NCBI GenBank assembly: GCA_024405265.1 | Contig: JAKSOZ010000011.1 | Coordinates: 1 to 49,765 of the forward strand | Direction: 5' to 3' | DNA length: 49,765 nt | DNA from: Kiritimatiellia bacterium | Lineage (GTDB): Bacteria; Verrucomicrobiota; Kiritimatiellia; RFP12; UBA1067 | Part shown: in pieces, positions 26,201 through 31,476 of the stretch | Position numbering within the stretch: the first letter of the stretch is position 1 | Layout of the letters: every line of letters starts with the position of its first letter | Translations under genes and position numbers: made by a program | The notes under the pieces: model-generated | The model's database searches: none | What the model was told of the DNA's origin: nothing | What the model saw: only the letters and a program-made list of their open reading frames with translations

Positions 26201-26381
26201 CGAGAAGATGACCATAATGAGGAAGACCCGTAGCGAAGGGAGGACCATCGTAAAACTTATAGCGTTCTTTGCCTTCGTTCTTCTTCAGGGACTTCTCAAA
26301 CGTGCCCTTTTCTTCCCAAACCTTAAGGATTCCCTCTTCCATCTGAGGGAACTGAACCTTGTTGGATACGCTCTTGAACAT
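23277..26381 (-). CDS. ileS: Isoleucyl-tRNA synthetase, type 2 (eukaryote-like)
   Basis: A class Ia synthetase of 1034 residues. The HIGH motif is HYGH (55-58) in [20 protein letters not shown], followed by [10 protein letters not shown], and the second motif is KKMSKR near residue 605. The CP1 editing region ([12 protein letters not shown]) is present. [11 protein letters not shown] plus the length and lack of a C-terminal zinc motif match the type-2 IleRS of eukaryotes and some bacteria. That type is known for low mupirocin sensitivity; here the HxGH order is canonical. It heads the long minus-strand gene string, about 36 bases downstream of a TATAAT box. Confidence 0.96.
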   Translation of the reverse strand: [1034 protein letters not shown]

Positions 26382-26416
26382 ATCGACTTTTCACCTTTCA
26401 AAAAAACTTAAGATAT

Positions 26417-26422
26417 ATTATA
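26417..26422 (-). promoter_or_regulatory. -10 box of the ileS operon promoter
   Basis: On the minus strand the sequence reads TATGGTATAAT, an extended -10 with TATAAT at 26417-26422. The ATG of ileS is at 26381. No consensus -35 is visible. A CCGCGG palindrome (26430-26435) lies centrally between this box and the divergent tRNA promoter. The same TATGGTATAAT occurs upstream of pheS. Confidence 0.6.
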
Positions 26423-26443
26423 CCATAATCCGCGGAAATATGA

Positions 26444-26449
26444 TATACT
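26444..26449 (+). promoter_or_regulatory. -10 box of the divergent tRNA(TGT)-ridA promoter
   Basis: On the plus strand TATGATATACT gives an extended -10 with TATACT at 26444-26449. The predicted start is near 26456, eight bases before the tRNA. Twenty-one bases separate it from the ileS -10 box, with the palindrome CCGCGG between them, so the two promoters probably compete or share control. Confidence 0.6.
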
Positions 26450-26463
26450 ACTCATCAAATTAA

Positions 26464-26549
26464 GCCGGGATGGTACAGTGGTCGACTACGCCTGATTTGT
26501 AATCAGGATTCGCAAGAACACGGGGGTTCGAATCCCTCTCCCGGCTCCA
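26464..26549 (+). tRNA. tRNA with anticodon TGT (Thr) and a class-II-like long variable arm
   Basis: A full 86-base cloverleaf. The acceptor stem GCCGGGA (26464-26470) pairs perfectly with TCCCGGC (26539-26545), followed by T73 and encoded CCA. The D stem has only three pairs (GTA/TAC) with A14 and GG present. The anticodon stem CCTGA/TCAGG encloses loop TTTGTAA with TGT at 26498-26500. The variable region is 14 bases (26508-26521) and can fold as TTC-GCAA-GAA. The T arm GGGGG-TTCGAAT-CCCTC is normal. The anticodon reads Thr codons, and G1-C72 and C2-G71 suit ThrRS. A long variable arm and 3-bp D stem are normally found in Leu, Ser and Tyr tRNAs, so this body is unusual. Confidence 0.9.
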
Positions 26550-26551
26550 GG

Positions 26552-26566
26552 CATCGCGTTGCGATG
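26552..26566 (+). other. Hairpin between tRNA(TGT) and ridA
   Basis: CATCGC-GTT-GCGATG forms a perfect 6-bp stem with a 3-base loop two bases after the tRNA CCA. No T run follows, so it is unlikely to terminate transcription. It may mark the processing point of a tRNA-ridA co-transcript. ridA begins 63 bases after the tRNA and no separate promoter is evident. Confidence 0.45.
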
Positions 26567-26612
26567 AAGTGATAAAGTATAAGTGATAAGTGTTAAGTGA
26601 AGGATTCTCAAA

Positions 26613-26999
26613 ATGATTGAAGTTATCCATTCCGATCACGCCCCTCAAGCTCTCGGACCGTATTCTCAAGCTCTCAAAGTCGGTGGCTTCATTTTCTGCT
26701 CGGGCCAGATTCCGATCAACCCCGAAACGAATACGATCGAGGCGACGACGATCGAAGATCAGACTCGTCAGTCGATTTCGAATCTTCGCAATGTCCTCGA
26801 AGCGGCCGGCTCCTCGCTCTCGAACGTCGTGAAGACGACGGTCTTCATCAAGGACATGAACGATTTCGCCGCGCTCAACGGAGTTTATGCGGAAATGTTC
26901 GGTGATACGAAGCCCGCCCGCAGCTGCGTCGAAGTCGCCCGTCTTCCGAAAGACGTCAAGGTCGAAATCGAGTGCATTGCCGCCGCGAGCGGACTTTAA
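26613..26999 (+). CDS. ridA: RidA family enamine/imine deaminase
   Basis: A protein of 128 residues, the normal RidA length. Family signatures are [12 protein letters not shown] (10-21), [40 protein letters not shown] and [20 protein letters not shown]. Arg103 and Glu120 are the catalytic positions. It hydrolyses reactive enamines such as 2-aminoacrylate made by PLP enzymes and works in the cytoplasm as a trimer. GAAGGA lies eight bases before the ATG. It is the only protein gene on the plus strand and probably shares the tRNA promoter. Its stop abuts the stop of the convergent ABC ATPase gene. Confidence 0.95.
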   Translation: MIEVIHSDHAPQALGPYSQALKVGGFIFCSGQIPINPETNTIEATTIEDQTRQSISNLRNVLEAAGSSLSNVVKTTVFIKDMNDFAALNGVYAEMFGDTKPARSCVEVARLPKDVKVEIECIAAASGL

Positions 27000-27794
27000 T
27001 CAAACCAGCGGTTTTCCGATTTTCGGAACCGACGCCATCAAATAACGCGTATATTCTTCCTTGGGATTGCCGAGCACCTCTTTACAAGAGCCCTGCTCGA
27101 CAATCTTTCCTTTATTCATCACGATTATTCTATCGGCAATATGCTGAACGACGCCGATATCGTGAGTGATGAAAAGGAAGCTTAAGTTGAAACGCTTCTT
27201 CAAATCCGCAAGAAGATCAAGAACCTGCGCGCGAATCGAAAGATCGAGCGCCGAAACCGCTTCGTCGCAAATAAGAAGCTCGGGCTTGAGCGAAATCGCG
27301 CGAGCGATGCAAATTCGCTGACGCTGACCGCCGGAGAATTCGTGCGGATAACGATGAATGATATCCTCGGGCATTCCGACGAGGCCCAATAAACGCTTCG
27401 CCTCGCTTTCGCGATTTTCTTTAGTGCAAAGACCGTGATACATCATACCCTCGGTCAAGATATCGAGGATGGTATGACGAGGATTGAGCGAAGCCTGCGG
27501 ATCCTGAAAAACGACCTGAACCTTGCGATGATATTCAAGGCGATCCCACTCGCTCGAAGGCTTGCCGTTGAAAACGATCGTGCCTGCGCAGGGCTTGTTA
27601 AGCCCGAGAATCGCGCGGCTCGTCGTCGACTTACCGCACCCGGACTCGCCTACGACGCCGAGAGTCTCGCCGCGATGGATCTCGAAGCTGACGCCATCGA
27701 CCGCTCTGACGAAACCGACGGTACGAGAGAAGATGCCCTTCTTGATCGGAAACCAAACCTTAAGATCCTTAACCTCAATGATATTATCGCTCAT
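27000..27794 (-). CDS. Oligopeptide/dipeptide ABC transporter ATPase, OppF/DppF type
   Basis: An ABC ATPase of 264 residues. Walker A is GESGCGKST (49-57), the Q loop VFQDPQ (95-100), the signature FSGGQRQR (153-160), Walker B LLICDEAVSALD (174-185), and the switch FITHDIGVV. The N-terminal KVWFPIKKGIFSRTVGFVRAV and the end YTRYLMASVP are typical of OppF/DppF. These work with a second ATPase, two permeases and a binding protein, none of which is in the window. It starts two bases after nadB and is probably co-transcribed with it. Its stop directly abuts the ridA stop, leaving no room for a terminator. Confidence 0.9.
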   Translation of the reverse strand: MSDNIIEVKDLKVWFPIKKGIFSRTVGFVRAVDGVSFEIHRGETLGVVGESGCGKSTTSRAILGLNKPCAGTIVFNGKPSSEWDRLEYHRKVQVVFQDPQASLNPRHTILDILTEGMMYHGLCTKENRESEAKRLLGLVGMPEDIIHRYPHEFSGGQRQRICIARAISLKPELLICDEAVSALDLSIRAQVLDLLADLKKRFNLSFLFITHDIGVVQHIADRIIVMNKGKIVEQGSCKEVLGNPKEEYTRYLMASVPKIGKPLV

Positions 27795-27796
27795 AT

Positions 27797-29386
27797 TTAC
27801 CCTTTATAACCGGGCAAAACTGTCTGCCTCGGCGTTTTGGACATCTTCGGATAATCCAACGTGAAATGAAGCCCTCGCGACTCTTTTCGTTTCATCGCGC
27901 TCTTGACGATCAATTCCGCGCAAACGGCGAGATTACGAAGTTCAAGAGTATCGGGAGTGACGAGATAACGGAAATAATAATCGCGAATTTCCTTACGCAA
28001 AGTTTTGATTCGATGCGCGGCGCGCTGAAGACGCTTGTTGGTGCGGACGATACCGACGTAATCCCACATAAGGCGGCGGATTTCATCCCACATGTGCGAG
28101 ACCAAAACCGCCTCATCGGACGGCACCGCCTGACCGATACGCCAAGAGGGAATTTCTATAGGCTTCGTGAATTTTTCGGGATGAGGACCTAAACGAGCGG
28201 CCGTCAAACGCGCACAAACAAGCGCTTCCATAAGCGAATTCGAAGCGAGACGATTCGCGCCGTGAAGCCCGGTCGAAGCGCACTCTCCAACCGCCGAAAG
28301 ACCGGGAATAGAGGTCACGCCGTCGATCGTCGCCTGAATACCGCCGCAGGTATAATGCGCCGCGGGCACGATCGTAATCAGATCCTTCGCCATAGCGATT
28401 CCGAACGAGAGACACTTCGCGTAAATATTCGGGAAGCGCTCTTTAAGGTATTTCTCGCCCTTCTTACGGATATCGAGGAACATGCAATCATCGCCCGTAC
28501 GCTTCATCTCGGAGTCGATCGATCTCGCGACGATATCACGAGGCGCTAAAGAGCCTCGCGGATCGTACTTCTTCATGAAGCTCTTACCATGCTTATTAAC
28601 AAGAATCGCCCCCTCGCCGCGCACAGCTTCGGAGATAAGAAAACGTCCGGCTTTCGGATGATAGAGACAGGTAGGATGGAACTGGATGAATTCCATATTT
28701 TCGATTTTCGCTCCCGCTCTCCACGCGAGCGCGATTCCATCACCGGTAGCGGTATCGGGATTGCAGGTATAAAGATAGACTTTACCGCAACCGCCGGTAG
28801 CCAGAATGGTATTCGGCGACTTTATAGCGTAAATCTCTCCCGACACCTTATCGAGCACGTAAGCGCCGACACAACGATTTTCCCCTTCTATCCCGATGCG
28901 CTTCGTCATGATAAGATCGATCACAATCGTTTGTTCTCTCAGCGAGACCGGAGACATCTTCTTGATTTTACGAATCATCGCCGATTCGCACTTTTCACCG
29001 GTAATATCTCCGGCATGGAAAATACGTCTGGCGGAATGTCCTCCCTCACGCGTCAAATCCCAACTTCCGTCTTCTTTCTTGTTGAACTTAACGCCGCAAT
29101 CGATCAAATCCTTGATACCTTCAGGTGCATGCTCGCATATTTTATGCACGACTTCGGACTTTCCAAGCCAAGCTCCGGCGATCATAGTATCGCGCGCGTG
29201 CTTATCGAAATTGTCGCTCTCGTCCATCACGCAACAAATTCCGCCTTGAGCGAAATTGGAATTGCAGTCTTGAAGTCTACCTTTAGTCGCGACGATCACC
29301 TTACCATAAGAGGCGAGATGCATCGCGGACATGAGCCCCGCCATGCCGCTACCGACGACGAAATAATCACATTCGACGATTTTCAT
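27797..29386 (-). CDS. nadB: L-aspartate oxidase NadB
   Basis: A flavoprotein of 529 residues. I start it at the ATG at 29386 (MKIVECDYFVVGSGMAGL), one base after corA, because the longer frame runs into corA and adds non-family residues. It shows the FAD-binding GSGMAGLMSAMHLA, NSNFAQGGICCV, the active-site REGGHSARRIFHAGDITG, FIQFHPTCLY, HYTCGGI and GECASTGLHGANRLASNSLMEALV motifs (the last is LHGANRLASNSL). NadB oxidises aspartate to iminoaspartate in NAD synthesis. nadA and nadC are not in the window. Confidence 0.94.
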   Translation of the reverse strand: MKIVECDYFVVGSGMAGLMSAMHLASYGKVIVATKGRLQDCNSNFAQGGICCVMDESDNFDKHARDTMIAGAWLGKSEVVHKICEHAPEGIKDLIDCGVKFNKKEDGSWDLTREGGHSARRIFHAGDITGEKCESAMIRKIKKMSPVSLREQTIVIDLIMTKRIGIEGENRCVGAYVLDKVSGEIYAIKSPNTILATGGCGKVYLYTCNPDTATGDGIALAWRAGAKIENMEFIQFHPTCLYHPKAGRFLISEAVRGEGAILVNKHGKSFMKKYDPRGSLAPRDIVARSIDSEMKRTGDDCMFLDIRKKGEKYLKERFPNIYAKCLSFGIAMAKDLITIVPAAHYTCGGIQATIDGVTSIPGLSAVGECASTGLHGANRLASNSLMEALVCARLTAARLGPHPEKFTKPIEIPSWRIGQAVPSDEAVLVSHMWDEIRRLMWDYVGIVRTNKRLQRAAHRIKTLRKEIRDYYFRYLVTPDTLELRNLAVCAELIVKSAMKRKESRGLHFTLDYPKMSKTPRQTVLPGYKG

Positions 29387-29387
29387 T

Positions 29388-30350
29388 TTAGAAGACCTGC
29401 TTCTTGCGAAGGAAGAAGAAGATTGCCGCAATCGCGGAACCGAGCGCAATGGAAATACCCATCACGATCGCGAAAGCATTGGCATGGTCCTGAAACGGAA
29501 GCGGAATATTCATGCCGTAAAGAGAAGCTACCAAAGTAGGCGCCGCCAGCAAAATCGTCGTCGCGGTCAAGTACTTCATCACGTTATTGAGATTATTGTT
29601 GATGAGCGAGGCGAAGGTATCAAGCGTTCCGTTCAAAATATTCGCGTGAATCGTAGCGGTTTCAAGCGCCTGCTGATATTCGACCATCGCATCCTCGAGA
29701 TAATCTCTATCATCCTCGGAAAGCTTAAGTTGACGCGCCGTATTCGCGCGAGCTAACGCGATAGTATCGGCCTTCAAGCTGGTAGTGAAGTACACGAGCG
29801 TTTTTTCCACCGTCAGCAAGCGTAGCAACACCTCGTTGGAAATCGACTCATGGAGCTCATCTTCGAGATTGTGCGTCGTATTGTGAATGTCATTGATATA
29901 ACGCAAGAAGAGAACCGCTCCGTGCCACAGCAAACGAAACGCGAAGCGATACTGATCCGAAGGCGGACAAACGCGGCGAATCTGATCAAGGAACGCGGTA
30001 GTGACCGGAGTCTTGGCGCTACAAACGGTAATAACCGATTTGCCGAAAAGAATAATACCGAGAGGAATCGTTCGATAAGGCGCGATATTCGCCGCGTCCT
30101 CATCTTCCTCATCGATATCGATCGCCATGGGCACATGAACGATCAAGAGCGAAGAATCGTCTTCGTAATCGAAACGAGGCCTTTCGCCGGCATCAAGCGG
30201 ATCGGTCAAAAAGTCACGCGGAACATCGGAGAACTTAAGGACAGCTTCAAGTTCCGTGGTCGAAGGTTCGACGAGATTAATCCAACAGGACTCGGAAAAC
30301 TCATAAGTTTCCTTGAGTCCGCCGTTTTCCCATTGGTAAATCGTCATCAT
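29388..30350 (-). CDS. corA: CorA family magnesium/divalent-cation channel
   Basis: A protein of 320 residues, usual for CorA. The N-terminal cytoplasmic domain is acidic and followed by long helices (QLKLSEDDRDYLEDAMVEYQ). Two C-terminal membrane helices surround the selectivity motif YGMN (in ASLYGMNIPLPF). The second helix ends in FFFLRKKQVF. It imports Mg2+ or related cations as a pentamer. It lies 36 bases after pheS and one base before nadB, so the three are probably in one transcript. Confidence 0.93.
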   Translation of the reverse strand: MMTIYQWENGGLKETYEFSESCWINLVEPSTTELEAVLKFSDVPRDFLTDPLDAGERPRFDYEDDSSLLIVHVPMAIDIDEEDEDAANIAPYRTIPLGIILFGKSVITVCSAKTPVTTAFLDQIRRVCPPSDQYRFAFRLLWHGAVLFLRYINDIHNTTHNLEDELHESISNEVLLRLLTVEKTLVYFTTSLKADTIALARANTARQLKLSEDDRDYLEDAMVEYQQALETATIHANILNGTLDTFASLINNNLNNVMKYLTATTILLAAPTLVASLYGMNIPLPFQDHANAFAIVMGISIALGSAIAAIFFFLRKKQVF

Positions 30351-30386
30351 GGTTCTTATTCCTACACCTTTGACCTACACCTATTC

Positions 30387-31397
30387 TTACCCCAACTGGG
30401 ATAAAAATCTCACATCATTCTCGTAGAGCCAACGGATATCCGGGATGCCGTACTTGATCATCGCGATACGCTCGACGCCGAAACCGAAAGCATAACCCGA
30501 GACTTCTTCGGGGTTGTAGCCGACGTGCTTGAAAACGCGCGGATCGACCATACCGGCGCCGGCGACTTCGATCCAACCGGACTGCTTGCAGACGTTACAA
30601 CCCTTGCCCTTGCAAACATGGCAGGTGAAATCGACTTCGACCGAGGGTTCGGTGAACGGGAAGAAGTGAGGACGGAAGCGAACCGTGACGCCGTCGCCCA
30701 TCATTTCCTTCGCGAAATAAGCGAGAACGGATTTCAAATCGGCGAGCGAGACCGGCTTCGTATCGACGTAAAGGCCTTCGATCTGGTGGAAGTTCGCCGA
30801 ATGAGTCGCGTCGGTCGTATCGCGGCGATAAGTGCGCCCGGGACAAATGACTCTGACGGGCGGCTTGTTCCCCATCATCGTACGGATCTGCACGGGCGAA
30901 GTCTGAGTGCGCAAGAGGCAATCGTCATTGAACCAGAAAGTATCCGAACGATCCTGCGAAGGATGATGAGGGGGCGTATTGAGCGCCGTGAAGTTATTGA
31001 AGCGAGTTTCGAGCTCGGGACCGTCGGCGACCGTAAAGCCGAGGCGCGAGAAAATCGCCGCGGATTCTTCAATAACGCGAGAAAGCGGATGCTTGTTACC
31101 GAGGCCGAACCAGCGCCCGGGGAGCGTCAAATCGGCGTCGACTTTCGCCTCCGTAACTTTCGCCTCGCCCTTCGCGCCAAGCGCGGCTTCTACTTCGGCG
31201 CGCCACGCCTGAACGGCCTTACCGAACGCGGGGCGCTCCTCCTTGGGAACGTCCTTCATCGCCTTGATAAGGGCGGGAATCGAGCCGTTACGGCCGACAT
31301 ATTTAATACGCAAAGCTTCGACTGCCGCGCCAGTCGTGGCGGCAGAGATTTCCTTAAGGCTTTCGGCCTTGGCGATTTCAAGTTCAGCGAGTGTCAT
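30387..31397 (-). CDS. pheS: Phenylalanyl-tRNA synthetase alpha subunit
   Basis: A protein of 336 residues. I start it at the ATG at 31397 (MTLAELEIAKAESL), preceded by GGAG and by a promoter, and not at the earlier frame start inside the upstream TPR gene. It has the helical N-terminal coiled coil, then class-II motifs: HPSQDRSDTFWFND, LLRTQTSPVQIRTM, GRTYRRDTTDATHSANFHQ, and motif 3 with VEVAGAGMVDPRVFKH (seen as AGAGMVDPRVF) and FGFGVERIAMIKYGI. pheT does not follow here, so the beta subunit is encoded elsewhere. Confidence 0.95.
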   Translation of the reverse strand: MTLAELEIAKAESLKEISAATTGAAVEALRIKYVGRNGSIPALIKAMKDVPKEERPAFGKAVQAWRAEVEAALGAKGEAKVTEAKVDADLTLPGRWFGLGNKHPLSRVIEESAAIFSRLGFTVADGPELETRFNNFTALNTPPHHPSQDRSDTFWFNDDCLLRTQTSPVQIRTMMGNKPPVRVICPGRTYRRDTTDATHSANFHQIEGLYVDTKPVSLADLKSVLAYFAKEMMGDGVTVRFRPHFFPFTEPSVEVDFTCHVCKGKGCNVCKQSGWIEVAGAGMVDPRVFKHVGYNPEEVSGYAFGFGVERIAMIKYGIPDIRWLYENDVRFLSQLG

Positions 31398-31419
31398 ATA
31401 ACCTACTCCAATTTTCCTT

Positions 31420-31425
31420 ATTATA
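31420..31425 (-). promoter_or_regulatory. -10 box of the pheS promoter
   Basis: On the minus strand the sequence GATTATGGTATAAT places TATAAT at 31420-31425, with the start codon at 31397. This 14-base string is identical to the ileS promoter core at 26417-26430. It lies in the 79-base gap between the TPR membrane protein gene and pheS and marks the start of the pheS-corA-nadB unit. Confidence 0.6.
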
Positions 31426-31476
31426 CCATAATCCCCGCTCACTTCGCAACCGCGACATAACCTTAAGAAAGGCGTG

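Noticed and set aside
26460..26669. Minus-strand open frame of 69 codons
   Set aside because: It is the antisense of the tRNA(TGT) gene; peptides like RERDSNPRV are a well-known artefact of tRNA antisense translation.
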